Source: Streptomyces sp. NBC_01353 (GTDB lineage: Bacteria; Actinomycetota; Actinomycetes; Streptomycetales; Streptomycetaceae). Taken from it: a stretch of 64,000 nt of DNA. The stretch lies in the NCBI RefSeq assembly GCF_036237275.1, contig NZ_CP108352.1, forward strand, positions 7,217,501-7,281,500, written 5' to 3'. The notes under the pieces were generated by a model. The model was given only the letters and a program-made list of their open reading frames with translations. It ran no database searches and had not been told where the DNA came from. The translations under genes and the position numbers were made by a program. Positions 38,276 through 47,302 of this stretch are shown here, in pieces. How positions within the stretch are numbered: position 1 is the stretch's first letter; the number at the start of each line of letters is the position of its first letter.

Positions 38276-39760
38276 GTGCCGCTCCTTCCCACCGACATCC
38301 TGATCGCGGGCCAGTGGCGACGCGGTGCGGGCGAGCCCCTCGACACCGTCGATCCGGCGACCGGACGCGTGCTCGCCACCGTGCACTCCGCCTCCGCCGC
38401 CGAGGTCGCCGAGGCGGCCGAAGCCGCGGCGCAAGCGGTGGCGGACCCCGCCTGGCGGGACATGCTCGCCCACGAGCGCGCCCGGCTGCTGCACCGGATC
38501 GCCGAGCTGACCGAAGAGGCGGCGCCCGAGCTCGCCGCCGTGCAGACCGCCGACACCGGCAAGACACTCACCGAGACCCGGGCCCTGGCGCTCAGTGCGG
38601 CGGGCACGTTCCGGTACATGGCCGCCGCCCTGGAGACGGCCGAGGACGCGGTCACGCCGTCCCGCGGCCCGTACGTCACCATGAGCGTCTACGAACCGAT
38701 CGGCGTGGTCGGCGCGATCAACCCGTGGAACTCCCCGGTCGCCAGCGACGCGCAGAAGATCGCCCCCGCGCTCGCCGCCGGCAACGCCGTCCTCCTCAAG
38801 CCCGCCGCCTGGACCCCGCTGGTCTCCCTCGCCCTCGGGCGGCTGATCACCCGGGCACTCGACGAGTTCGGCCTGCCCACCGCCCTCCTGTCGGTGCTGC
38901 CCGGCAGCGGGAGGATCGTCGGCGACGCCCTCGTACGCCACCCCCTCGTCGCCCGGATCGGATTCACCGGAGGCACCGAGACCGGCCGGTCCATCGCCGC
39001 GATCGCCGGTGAGAAGCTCGTCCCCGCCTCGCTGGAGCTGGGCGGCAAGTCGCCGACCATCGTGCGCGCCGACGCCGACATCGAGCAGGCCCTGGCCGGA
39101 GTGCTGTTCGGGATCTTCTCGTCCAGCGGCCAGTCCTGCATCGCCGGCTCGCGGCTCTTCGTGGCACGCGAGATCTACGACACCTTCGTCGGCGAGCTCG
39201 TCGAGCGGGTCCGCAAGCTGCGCGTCGGCCCCGGCACCGATCCGGCCACCCAGGTCGGCCCCCTGGTGCACCACCGCCACCGCGGTTCCGTCGCCGCCTA
39301 CGTCGACCTCGCCCGCTCCGAAGGGGCGCGCGTGCTGTGCGGCGGCTCGGCGCCCCAGGGTGAGCGGTACCAGGACGGCGCGTACTACCTCCCGACCGTC
39401 CTGGACGGCCTCGCCAACACCTCCCGCACCTGCCAGGAGGAGATCTTCGGCCCGGTCCTCGTCGCCCTGCCCTACGACGACGAGGACGACCTGGTCCGCC
39501 AGGCCAACGACTCCGTCTACGGACTGGCCTGCGGCATCTGGACCCGTGACCTGCGCGCCGCCTGGCGGATCGCCCGCCGGATCGAGGCCGGCACCGTCTG
39601 GATCAACACGTACAAGCAGTTCAGCGCCTCCACACCGTTCAGCGGATGGAAGGACAGCGGCCTCGGCACGGAGAAGGGCCGGGACGCGATCCGCGCCTAC
39701 CAGCGACAGAAGTCCCTGTACTGGGGCACCTCCGACCTTCCCCTGCCCTGGGCCAACTGA
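38276..39760 (+). CDS. Aldehyde dehydrogenase
   Basis: A 494-residue NAD(P)-dependent aldehyde dehydrogenase of normal length. The catalytic cysteine is C288 (SSGQSCIAGS) and the general base is E254 (LELGGKSP). INPWNSP and GFTGGTETGR form the cofactor site. GTG 38276 has GGAGG seven bases upstream. As first gene of the catabolic operon it could oxidise a semialdehyde from ring cleavage, in the manner of 2-hydroxymuconic semialdehyde dehydrogenase; this is inferred from context. Confidence 0.88.
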   Translation: MPLLPTDILIAGQWRRGAGEPLDTVDPATGRVLATVHSASAAEVAEAAEAAAQAVADPAWRDMLAHERARLLHRIAELTEEAAPELAAVQTADTGKTLTETRALALSAAGTFRYMAAALETAEDAVTPSRGPYVTMSVYEPIGVVGAINPWNSPVASDAQKIAPALAAGNAVLLKPAAWTPLVSLALGRLITRALDEFGLPTALLSVLPGSGRIVGDALVRHPLVARIGFTGGTETGRSIAAIAGEKLVPASLELGGKSPTIVRADADIEQALAGVLFGIFSSSGQSCIAGSRLFVAREIYDTFVGELVERVRKLRVGPGTDPATQVGPLVHHRHRGSVAAYVDLARSEGARVLCGGSAPQGERYQDGAYYLPTVLDGLANTSRTCQEEIFGPVLVALPYDDEDDLVRQANDSVYGLACGIWTRDLRAAWRIARRIEAGTVWINTYKQFSASTPFSGWKDSGLGTEKGRDAIRAYQRQKSLYWGTSDLPLPWAN

Positions 39761-39790
39761 CCCGGCACGCCCGCCCGTCTGGAGAGATTC

Positions 39791-40735
39791 ATGCACCACA
39801 CACCGCCAGGTCCGATCGCCCGGCTCCGCTCGCTGCGCTCCGTCGAGCTGTACACCCCGGCCTTCACCGAGGCCGCCGGCTTCTACGAGGACGTCTGGGG
39901 CCTCGAAACCGTGGAGTCCGACACGGGGACACACTGGCTGCGCGGCACGAGCGACGAACACCACGTCCTCCAGCTGACCGAGCGCGAGCGCGTCGGCCTC
40001 GGCCGGATCTCCTTCGCCGTCGGAAGCCCGGCCGAGGTGGACGAGGCGGCCCGGCGCCTGGAGGCGCGCTCCCTCGTCCCCGTCTTCGGCCCCGGACCGC
40101 TGGACCAGGCGGGCGGCGGATACGGGCTGCGGTTCACCGACCCCGAAGGGCGCCTCATCGAGATCAGCGCCCACGTCGAGGCGGTCGTCCCGCGCGGACG
40201 GGACGGCGCCGTGCCCGTCGGGGTCACCCACGCCGTGCTCAACACCGTCGACATCGACGCCGCCGTCGCCTTCTACTGCGATGTGCTCGGCCTGCGCGTC
40301 TCCGACTGGTCCGAGCACCAGATGGCGTTCCTGCGCTGCAACGCCGACCACCACTGCATCGCGTTCAACCAGGCCGAGTGGACCTCGCTCAACCACGTGG
40401 CGTACGAGATGAGCTCGGTCGACCACTTCATGCGCGGCCTCGGCCGGCTCCGCCACCACGGCATCACCCCCCAGTGGGGACCCGGCCGCCACGGTCCCGG
40501 GAACAACACCTTCTCCTACTTCACCGACCCCTCCGGACTGGTCTGCGAGTACACCTCCGAGGTCGCCCAGATCGTCGAGGACGCGTGGATCGCCCGCGTC
40601 TGGCGACGGGTGCCGGACCTGTCCGACCTGTGGGGGACGGCGGGTCCGCCGTCGAAGGAGATCCGCTGCCACATGGCGGGCGCGCCGGACCCCGGCCCGC
40701 TCGCCCCCGTCGACGCCCAGGAGGTCACCGTATGA
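39791..40735 (+). CDS. VOC-family extradiol ring-cleavage dioxygenase
   Basis: A 314-residue protein of two VOC domains, the layout of type I extradiol dioxygenases such as catechol 2,3-dioxygenase. The C-terminal domain keeps the metal triad at the expected spacing: H147 (GVTHAVLN), H202 (LNHVAYEM) and E253 (VCEYTSE). Y242-F243 and H223 lie near the expected active-site positions. It should use Fe(II) or Mn(II) and O2 to open a catecholic ring next to the diol. ATG 39791 has GGAGAG upstream. Its stop overlaps the next start. Confidence 0.87.
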   Translation: MHHTPPGPIARLRSLRSVELYTPAFTEAAGFYEDVWGLETVESDTGTHWLRGTSDEHHVLQLTERERVGLGRISFAVGSPAEVDEAARRLEARSLVPVFGPGPLDQAGGGYGLRFTDPEGRLIEISAHVEAVVPRGRDGAVPVGVTHAVLNTVDIDAAVAFYCDVLGLRVSDWSEHQMAFLRCNADHHCIAFNQAEWTSLNHVAYEMSSVDHFMRGLGRLRHHGITPQWGPGRHGPGNNTFSYFTDPSGLVCEYTSEVAQIVEDAWIARVWRRVPDLSDLWGTAGPPSKEIRCHMAGAPDPGPLAPVDAQEVTV

Positions 40736-41529
40736 GCACCGTACGCAAGGTCGGCATCGTCGGCTGGGGTGCGATCGGCCGGATCGTCGGCACCGCGCTC
40801 GCCGCGGGCGACGTGAGCGGCGCCGAGCTCGAGTGCGTCGTCGACAACCGCCCGCTCGGCGAGGCCGCCCCGGCCCCGCAGGTCCCCTTCGAAGAGGCAC
40901 TGGACCGCTGCGACCTGATCGTGGAGGCGGCGGGCCAGGGAGTCGTACGGGAATGGGGCGAGCGGGTGCTGGCCTCCGGCACCGACCTGCTGATCGCCTC
41001 CACCGGGGCACTGACCGACGACGAGCTGGCGAAGCGACTGCTCGCGGCCGGCCCGGGCCGGGTGTACTTCACCGGCGGTGCCGTCGGCGGTCTCGACCTT
41101 CTTCAGGCGGCCCGCTCCCTGGGGCCCCTGAGCGAGGTCCGCCTCACCACCACGAAGCTGCCGTCGACCCTCGAACAGCCGTGGATGGACGAGGAGTTGC
41201 TCGGCCGGATGCGGACGGCGACCGGCCCGGTCGAGGTCATGACCGGAACGGCCCGTGAGGTTCCGGTCAGATTCCCGAAGTCGACGAACGTGGCCGCCTC
41301 GGTCGCGCTGGCCGTCGGCGACCTGGACGCTGTGCGGGTCCGGGTCGTCGCCGATCCCGCGGCACACCACACCCGCCACCTCGTCGAGGCGGCCGGCGCG
41401 CACGGGACGTACCGCTTCGAGGTCGCGCACCTGCCGGACCCGGGCAACCCGGCGACCAGCCAGGTGGTGCCGTACGCGGTACTGCGCAGCCTCGCCGCGC
41501 TCGCCGGACGGACGGGACAGATCCTGTGA
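40732..41529 (+). CDS. Aspartate dehydrogenase-like NAD(P)-binding protein
   Basis: A 265-residue protein with an N-terminal Rossmann motif (VGIVGWGAIGRIVGTAL) and a DUF108-type C-terminal domain: TTTKLPSTL, FPKSTNVAASVALAVGD, then DPAAHHTRHLVEAAG with the family histidine. L-aspartate dehydrogenases interconvert oxaloacetate or an imine and aspartate. In this catabolic setting a role on an amino or keto acid product is possible. ATG 40732 overlaps the preceding stop (ATGA) and has AGGAGG seven bases upstream. Confidence 0.82.
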   Translation: MSTVRKVGIVGWGAIGRIVGTALAAGDVSGAELECVVDNRPLGEAAPAPQVPFEEALDRCDLIVEAAGQGVVREWGERVLASGTDLLIASTGALTDDELAKRLLAAGPGRVYFTGGAVGGLDLLQAARSLGPLSEVRLTTTKLPSTLEQPWMDEELLGRMRTATGPVEVMTGTAREVPVRFPKSTNVAASVALAVGDLDAVRVRVVADPAAHHTRHLVEAAGAHGTYRFEVAHLPDPGNPATSQVVPYAVLRSLAALAGRTGQIL

Positions 41530-42332
41530 GCACCGACGTCCTCGCCCCCGTCTCCACGGACGTCCACGTCGAGGAAGCCGGTGACCACGGTCCCCTGCTC
41601 CTGTGCCTGCACGGCATCGGCTCGTCGTCGGCCGCCTTCGCCCCGCAGCTCGCCGAACTCTCCTCGTACGCACGGGTCGTCGCCTGGGACGCCCCCGGGT
41701 ACGCCTCGTCGCCCGACCCCGAAGTCCCCCTCACCCTCGAGGACTTCGCGGACGTGGCGGCAGGACTGATCCGCGAGCGCGGCGGGAGCGCCCATGTGCT
41801 CGGCGTCTCCTGGGGCGGCGTGATCGCCCTGCGGCTCGCCGCCCGCCACCCCGACCTCGTCGCCTCGCTGATCGTCGCCGACTCCAGCCCCGGCTCGGGC
41901 ACGGACGGGACGAAGGCGGCGGCCATGCGGGCCCGCGCCACCGAGCTGGCCGAACTCGGCCCGCGCGCCTTCGCCGCGGCCCGCGGACCACGCCTGGTGT
42001 CACCCGGAGCCCCGGCCGAACTGGTCCGGCGGGTCGTCGACACCATGGCGGCCTCCGTGCGGCTGCCGGGCTACGCGTACGCCGCCGAGTCCATGGCATC
42101 GGCCGACCTCCGCGCCGAACTGCCCTCGGTCGCCGCGCCCTCGCTCGTCCTCTGTGGCGACCAGGACCAGGTCACCGGCATCGAGGCGAGCCAGGCCATC
42201 GCCGGTGCCCTCCACAGGACCGCCTTCGTGATCGTCAAGGACGCCGGTCACCTGGCCAATCAGGAGCAGCCCGGGCGCTTCAACGCCTGGATCCTCTCCC
42301 ACCTCCGTATCACCGCACGCATCCCCGAATAG
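41526..42332 (+). CDS. Alpha/beta hydrolase, candidate C-C hydrolase of meta-cleavage
   Basis: A 268-residue alpha/beta hydrolase with oxyanion motif LCLHGIGSSS, nucleophile elbow GVSWGG (serine near 96), the acid in CGDQDQVTG and histidine in KDAGHLANQEQP. Length and motifs fit the family that hydrolyses meta-cleavage products (BphD/XylF type), though many esterases look alike. GTG 41526 overlaps the previous TGA. Genes 38276-42332 are tightly packed, supporting one transcript. Confidence 0.83.
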   Translation: MSTDVLAPVSTDVHVEEAGDHGPLLLCLHGIGSSSAAFAPQLAELSSYARVVAWDAPGYASSPDPEVPLTLEDFADVAAGLIRERGGSAHVLGVSWGGVIALRLAARHPDLVASLIVADSSPGSGTDGTKAAAMRARATELAELGPRAFAAARGPRLVSPGAPAELVRRVVDTMAASVRLPGYAYAAESMASADLRAELPSVAAPSLVLCGDQDQVTGIEASQAIAGALHRTAFVIVKDAGHLANQEQPGRFNAWILSHLRITARIPE

Positions 42333-42344
42333 GAGCTGTCTCCC

Positions 42345-42866
42345 ATGCCTCTGACCACCACCGAGTACGACAACGGCGGCGAGCTCGCCGCCTACACCGA
42401 CTCGCTCATCGCCACCAGGGCCTCCCGGGTGGCCGACTTCGACACCCTGTCGTTCCAGGAGAAGGCCGGCTCGCAGTTCCGCCGCGGCCAGATCCGGTAC
42501 GTCGGCTCGGGTGCCACCGGCAACCACGAGAACGACAACCGGATCATCCCGTCCGGTGGGTTCACCTTCTCCAACATGCTGCTTCCGCCCGGCGCCGAGG
42601 GCCCGGCCCACACCCACCACGACGTCGAGGAGGCCTTCTTCGTCCTCGAGGGCGAGGTCAAGGTCGGCATCCACCGAGGCCCCGACGAGGTCGAGTACCG
42701 GACGCTCGGATACCGCGACATGATCGTCGTCCCGGCCGGCGTGACCCGTTCCCTGAAGAACGAGGGGGACACCGACGCCCTCTTCTGCGTCGTCATCGGC
42801 ACGCAGAAGCCGCAGGTGCCGACCTACCCGGAGTACTCGCCGATGCACGGCGTCACCCGTGGCTGA
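42345..42866 (+). CDS. Cupin domain protein
   Basis: A 173-residue single-domain cupin. The two cupin motifs are visible: GPAHTHHDVEEAFFVLEGEVKVG (His-His-Glu metal ligands) and a later DMIVVPAGVTRSLKNEG. The metal is bound, but the reaction is unknown. Possible roles are dioxygenase, isomerase or decarboxylase acting on a pathway intermediate. AGGAG nine bases before ATG fixes the start. It overlaps the next gene by eight bases. Confidence 0.82.
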   Translation: MPLTTTEYDNGGELAAYTDSLIATRASRVADFDTLSFQEKAGSQFRRGQIRYVGSGATGNHENDNRIIPSGGFTFSNMLLPPGAEGPAHTHHDVEEAFFVLEGEVKVGIHRGPDEVEYRTLGYRDMIVVPAGVTRSLKNEGDTDALFCVVIGTQKPQVPTYPEYSPMHGVTRG

Positions 42867-43614
42867 CCTGCCCCCGGCCGACGTACGCACCGTCGTCGTC
42901 ACCGGAGCGGGCCGTGGTCTGGGACTGGCCATGGCCCGCCGGGCGGGCGAGGACGGCTTCCGCGTCGTCGTCGCCGAAGTGGAGCGGGAGCGGGGCGAAC
43001 ACGCGGCCGCGGAGCTGTGCGCGGAGGGCATCGACGCCCGCTTCGTACGCTGCGACGTCGCCGACCCGGACTCGGTGGCCGCGCTGGCGGCCGCCGTGCG
43101 GGAGATCGGCCCGCTGTACGGCCTGGTCAACAACGCGGCGCTCGCCAACGGCGTGGGCGGCAAGGAGTTCCAGGACATCGACATCGAGGTGTGGGACCGG
43201 CTGATGGCGGTCAACGCCCGCGGCCCCTGGCTGGTCTCCAAGGCCCTGTACCCGCTCCTCGCGACGCCGGGCCGGATCGTCAACATCGCCTCGGACGCCG
43301 CGCTCTACGGCTCCCCGCGCCTCGCCCACTACATCGCCTCCAAGGGAGCGGTCATCGCCCTCACCCGGGCCATGGCGCGCGAACTCGGAGACAAGGGGAT
43401 CACCGTCAACGCGGTCGCCCCCGGACTCACCGAGTGCGAGGCGACCGAGACCGTGCCCGCCGAGCGGCACGACCTCTACCGCATGAACCGCGCCGTCTCC
43501 CGGCCGCAGCAGCCCGACGACCTCACCGGGATCGTCTCCTACCTGCTCGGCGAGGAGTCCCGCTATCTGACCGGACAGGTGATCGCCGTCAACGGCGGCT
43601 TCACCATGAACTGA
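42859..43614 (+). CDS. SDR family oxidoreductase
   Basis: A 251-residue classical short-chain dehydrogenase. Cofactor motif TGAGRGLG (15-22), NNAA (about 91-94), catalytic S145, Y158 and K162 (YIASK), and a C-terminal GQVIAVNGGF are all intact. In a Rieske oxygenase pathway it may act as a diol or alcohol dehydrogenase. The start is GTG 42859, overlapping the cupin stop. Confidence 0.87.
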   Translation: MADLPPADVRTVVVTGAGRGLGLAMARRAGEDGFRVVVAEVERERGEHAAAELCAEGIDARFVRCDVADPDSVAALAAAVREIGPLYGLVNNAALANGVGGKEFQDIDIEVWDRLMAVNARGPWLVSKALYPLLATPGRIVNIASDAALYGSPRLAHYIASKGAVIALTRAMARELGDKGITVNAVAPGLTECEATETVPAERHDLYRMNRAVSRPQQPDDLTGIVSYLLGEESRYLTGQVIAVNGGFTMN

Positions 43615-43633
43615 AGCGCAGGAGAAACCCGTT

Positions 43634-44422
43634 ATGGATCTGGGCCTCGCCGACCGCACCATCGTGGTCACCGGCGGCAGCTCGGGCGTCGGCCTGGCCA
43701 CGGTCCGCGCCCTGCTCGACGAGGGCGCCCGCGTCGCCACCTGCGGCCGTGACGCCGACCGTCTCGCCAATGCGGCCGCCCGGCTGCGTGCCGGGCGCGA
43801 CCGCCTGCTCACCGGCGTGTGCGACGTAAGAGACGCCGACGCCGTGGACCGCTTCGTGCGCAGCGCCGCCGACGCGTTCGGCGGCGTGGACGGACTCGTC
43901 AACAACGCCGGACAGTCCCGCATGAAGGGGCTCGACGACTCGACGGCCGAGGACTGGCGCGACGAACTGGAGCTCAAGTTCGCCGGGGTGCTGAACCCGC
44001 TGCGCGCCGCGCGCCCGTACCTCGCCCGCTCCGAAGCGGCGAGCATCGTCAACATCAACGCGGTCCTCGCCAAGCAGCCCGAGCCCCGTCTGATCACCAC
44101 CAGCGCCGCCCGCGCCGGCATCCTCAACCTCTCCAAGTCCCTGTCGGCCGAACTGGCCGGCGACGGCATCCGGGTCAACTCCGTGTGCCTGGGCCTCATC
44201 GACACCGGCCAGTGGACCCGTCGCCACGCCGCGGCCGCCACCGGCACGAGCTACGAGGACTGGCAGGCGGAACTGGCCGCCGACCGAGGCGTCGCCCTCG
44301 GCCGGCTCGGCCGGGCCGAGGAGGTCGCGTACGCGGTCGTCACCCTGCTCTCGCCCCACGCCTCGTACATCACCGGCACCAGCATCGACGTGTGCGGCGG
44401 CGTCGGCCGTTCCATCCTCTGA
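43634..44422 (+). CDS. SDR-fold protein lacking catalytic Ser, Tyr and Lys
   Basis: A 262-residue SDR-fold protein. The nucleotide motif TGGSSGVG (13-20) and NNAG are kept, but the active site is rewritten. The YxxxK pair reads T156-SAA-R160 and the serine position is A143 (NINAVLAKQ). The C-terminal TGTSIDVCGGVGRS block is typical. Such variants form a recognisable SDR subgroup in aromatic clusters. The protein may use other residues or be non-catalytic. AGGAG upstream of ATG 43634 fixes the start. Confidence 0.83.
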   Translation: MDLGLADRTIVVTGGSSGVGLATVRALLDEGARVATCGRDADRLANAAARLRAGRDRLLTGVCDVRDADAVDRFVRSAADAFGGVDGLVNNAGQSRMKGLDDSTAEDWRDELELKFAGVLNPLRAARPYLARSEAASIVNINAVLAKQPEPRLITTSAARAGILNLSKSLSAELAGDGIRVNSVCLGLIDTGQWTRRHAAAATGTSYEDWQAELAADRGVALGRLGRAEEVAYAVVTLLSPHASYITGTSIDVCGGVGRSIL

Positions 44423-44431
44423 GGAGACACC

Positions 44432-46066
44432 ATGCGTTACGACAACGGAGGCGATCTCCTCGTCGCCGTCCTGCGTGAACTGGGCATCGACACCGTCTTC
44501 GGCATCGTCAGCGTGCACAACCTGCCGCTCGTCGAGGCCGTCGACCGCGAACTGCGCTTCGTTCCGGTGCGCCACGAGGCGTCCGCCGTGAACGCGGCCG
44601 ACGCCTACGGGCGGGCCCGCGGCTCCATCGGCTGCGCGTTGACCTCCACCGGAACCGGCGCGGGCAACGCCGCCGGATCGCTGATCGAGTCGCTGAGCGC
44701 CGGCAGCTCCGTGCTGCATGTCACCGGCCAGGTGGAGAGCGAATTCCTGGGCAGTGGTCGGGGGTTCATCCACGAGACCAAGGACCAGCTCGGCATGTTG
44801 ACCGCCGTGTCAGCCCACGCGGCGACCGTGCCCGACACCGAACGGGCGGGTCGCATCCTGCGCGATGCGGCACGGGCGGCGCTCAGCGGGCCGGGAGGCC
44901 CCGGCGGGCCGGCGAGCGTGGAGTGGCCGATCGACCTCCAGTACGCCCCCCAGACCGACGGTCCCGCCGTTCCCGGCCACCCGGCCGTGCCCGCCCCCAC
45001 GGACGGTGAACTGACCGCCGCCGGCGAGCTGCTGGCCTCCGCCCGCCGCCCGCTCGTCTGGGCCGGCGGCGGCGCGACAGGGGCCCGCCCCGAACTCACC
45101 CGCCTCCTGGAGGCGACCGGAGCGGGACTGCTCACCTCCAACTCCGGGCGCGGCACGGTGCCCGAGGACCACGAACAGGTCATCGGCAACTTCGCCACCA
45201 CCCCCGCCGCGCGGGCCCTGCTCGCCGACGCGGACGTGCTGCTCACCATCGGCACCCACTTCCGCTCCAACGAGACCGCCGACTACACCCTGGACCTGCC
45301 CGCGGCGCACATACAGATCGACATCGACTCCGCGGCGCTCGGCCGGGTCTACCCGGTCGCGCACCCCCTGCACGGCGATGCCGCGCCCACTCTGGCGGCC
45401 CTGACCGGGCACGCCACGCCCGCCGAGGACGGCTGGCGCGAACGCGTCCACGCCGTGCGCGCCGAGGTGCGTGCCCATCTGCACGACGCCATCGGCCCGC
45501 AGGCCGCGATCTGCGACGCGATCCGCGCCGCGCTGCCGCGCGAGGCGGTCGTCGCCCGCGACGTGACCATCCCGTCCAGCAGCTGGGGCAACCGCCTGCT
45601 CGAGATGTACGACCCGCGGGACAACGTCTTCCCGCGCGGCGGCGGCATCGGCCAGGGCCTCGGCATGGGGATCGGCGCGGCGCTCGCACGGCCCGACGCA
45701 CCCACCGTCGTCCTCGCCGGCGACGGCGGACTCGCCGTCCACCTCGGTGAACTGCTCACCCTCGCCCAGGAGCGGCCCCGGCTCACCCTCATCGTCTTCA
45801 ACGACGGCGGGTACGGCGTGCTGCGCAACATGCAGGACCGCCACAGCGAGCGACGCTCCGGCGTCGACCTGGTGACACCCGACTTCGAACTGCTTGCCCG
45901 CGCCTGCGGCCTGCCGTACCTGCGGATCGCCGCCGAGGAGCAGGCGGCACCGGTCATCGCCGAGGCCGTCTCCTCGGACGGGCCGACGCTCGTCGAGGTC
46001 GACCTCGCGGCCCTGGGCCCGATGAAGAACCCGTTCACCCCACCCGTGAGGATCCCGGGCCGCTAA
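44432..46066 (+). CDS. Thiamine pyrophosphate-dependent enzyme
   Basis: A 544-residue three-domain ThDP enzyme of the acetolactate synthase/benzoylformate decarboxylase superfamily. The N-terminal domain holds the catalytic glutamate E49 (VRHEASAV). The central domain binds no obvious FAD signature. The C-terminal domain has the ThDP motif GDGGLAVHLGELLTLAQ ending NDGGYGV. It could decarboxylate a 2-keto acid or perform an acyloin-type step on a cleavage product. GGAG before ATG 44432 fixes the start. Confidence 0.85.
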   Translation: MRYDNGGDLLVAVLRELGIDTVFGIVSVHNLPLVEAVDRELRFVPVRHEASAVNAADAYGRARGSIGCALTSTGTGAGNAAGSLIESLSAGSSVLHVTGQVESEFLGSGRGFIHETKDQLGMLTAVSAHAATVPDTERAGRILRDAARAALSGPGGPGGPASVEWPIDLQYAPQTDGPAVPGHPAVPAPTDGELTAAGELLASARRPLVWAGGGATGARPELTRLLEATGAGLLTSNSGRGTVPEDHEQVIGNFATTPAARALLADADVLLTIGTHFRSNETADYTLDLPAAHIQIDIDSAALGRVYPVAHPLHGDAAPTLAALTGHATPAEDGWRERVHAVRAEVRAHLHDAIGPQAAICDAIRAALPREAVVARDVTIPSSSWGNRLLEMYDPRDNVFPRGGGIGQGLGMGIGAALARPDAPTVVLAGDGGLAVHLGELLTLAQERPRLTLIVFNDGGYGVLRNMQDRHSERRSGVDLVTPDFELLARACGLPYLRIAAEEQAAPVIAEAVSSDGPTLVEVDLAALGPMKNPFTPPVRIPGR

Positions 46067-46109
46067 TCCGGTCCCGTACTGCCTATCGCCGGTAAGGAGG
46101 CACCAGGCC

Positions 46110-47045
46110 ATGAGCGAGAACCCGCTGCAGCTGATCGTCCACCGCATGACATGGGAGGCCGAGGGCGTACTGTCCGTCGAGTTTGCCCACCCCGACGGCA
46201 AACCCCTGCCCGCCTGGACGCCCGGCGCCCATATCGACGTGCACGTCGGGGGCCGGATCCGCCAGTACAGCCTGTGCGGCGACCCGCACGACCAGGGCGC
46301 GTACCGGATCGGTGTCCTCAACGAACCTTCGTCGCGCGGCGGTTCGCGCCACGTGCACACGAAGCTGCGCCCCGGCCAGTCCGTCACGGTCTCCGAGCCG
46401 CGCAACCACTTCGCCCTGGAGGACGCCGGCTCGTACGTCTTCGTCGCCGGCGGCATCGGGATCACCCCCCTCCTCGCGATGGCCCGCGAGGCCGCCCGCC
46501 GGGGCGCCGAGTGGCGCATGGTCTACGGCGGACGGAGCCGGGCCTCGATGGCCTTCACCTCCGAACTCGCCCTGCTCGGCGGCGATGTGACGCTCGTCCC
46601 GCAGGACGAGTTGGGCCACATCGACCTGGACGCGGTGCTCACCCGGCTCCCCGACGGCGCGCTCGTGTACTCGTGCGGACCCGAACCTCTCCTCGCGGCC
46701 GTGGAGGAACGAGCCCCGGAAGGCCGACTGCGACTGGAGCGGTTCGCCGTCCCCACCGTGGAACGGGCCGGAGACGACGAGGAGTTCGAGGTCGAGTGCC
46801 GTACCTCGGGGCTGACGCTCCGGGTCGGCGCCGACACGTCGATCCTCGACGCCGCGGAGAGCGCCGGGCTCAGCGTGAACAGTTCCTGCCGCGACGGCAT
46901 CTGCGGGTCCTGCGAGACCCGGGTGCTCGACGGCACGCCCGACCACCGCGACTTCCTGCTCAGCGAGGCGGAGCAGACCGCCGGCGCCACCATGATGATC
47001 TGCGTCTCGCGGTGCGCCTCCGGCCGGCTCGTCCTCGATCTGTGA
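46110..47045 (+). CDS. VanB-type oxygenase reductase (phthalate dioxygenase reductase family)
   Basis: A 311-residue electron-transfer protein in three parts. A flavin-binding barrel (about 1-100) contains RQYSLCGDP. An NAD-binding domain (about 105-220) contains FVAGGIGITPLLAMA. A C-terminal plant-type 2Fe-2S ferredoxin has SSCRDGICGSCETRV and a distal CVSR, giving four cysteine ligands. It would pass electrons from NADH to the Rieske oxygenase encoded two genes downstream. AAGGAGG ten bases before ATG. Confidence 0.9.
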   Translation: MSENPLQLIVHRMTWEAEGVLSVEFAHPDGKPLPAWTPGAHIDVHVGGRIRQYSLCGDPHDQGAYRIGVLNEPSSRGGSRHVHTKLRPGQSVTVSEPRNHFALEDAGSYVFVAGGIGITPLLAMAREAARRGAEWRMVYGGRSRASMAFTSELALLGGDVTLVPQDELGHIDLDAVLTRLPDGALVYSCGPEPLLAAVEERAPEGRLRLERFAVPTVERAGDDEEFEVECRTSGLTLRVGADTSILDAAESAGLSVNSSCRDGICGSCETRVLDGTPDHRDFLLSEAEQTAGATMMICVSRCASGRLVLDL

Positions 47046-47076
47046 CCCTTCCCCCCCCGCCTTCTCAGGAGAGAAC

Positions 47077-47301
47077 GTGACCGACACCTGGCCGTACCTG
47101 GACATCCACCAGTCCCGTACGCACGAGCCCACGCCGTACGAGTACAAGCTCGCCGCCACCCTCGAAGAGGTCTTCACCCAGGAGGGCCACGAGCTGGCCG
47201 ACGTGGTGCGCGGGCTCAACGCCCGCAAGGTGCAGACCGCCGACGGCACGCCGTGGACCGAGGAGTCTTTCCGCGCCGAGATGAACCGACTGGGAGCCTG
47301 A
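47077..47301 (+). CDS. Small recombinase-like helix-turn-helix protein
   Basis: A 74-residue protein. Its C-terminal half, VVRGLNARKVQTADGTPWTEESFRAEM, resembles the helix-turn-helix part of large serine recombinases, which usually read LN-x-(G/R)-x-x-T-x-(R/D)-G-x-x-W-T. There is no catalytic recombinase domain. It is wedged between the reductase and oxygenase genes, with one base before the next start. It may be a small accessory or regulatory subunit rather than a recombination protein. GTG 47077 has AGGAGAG. Confidence 0.78.
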   Translation: MTDTWPYLDIHQSRTHEPTPYEYKLAATLEEVFTQEGHELADVVRGLNARKVQTADGTPWTEESFRAEMNRLGA

Positions 47302-47302
47302 C

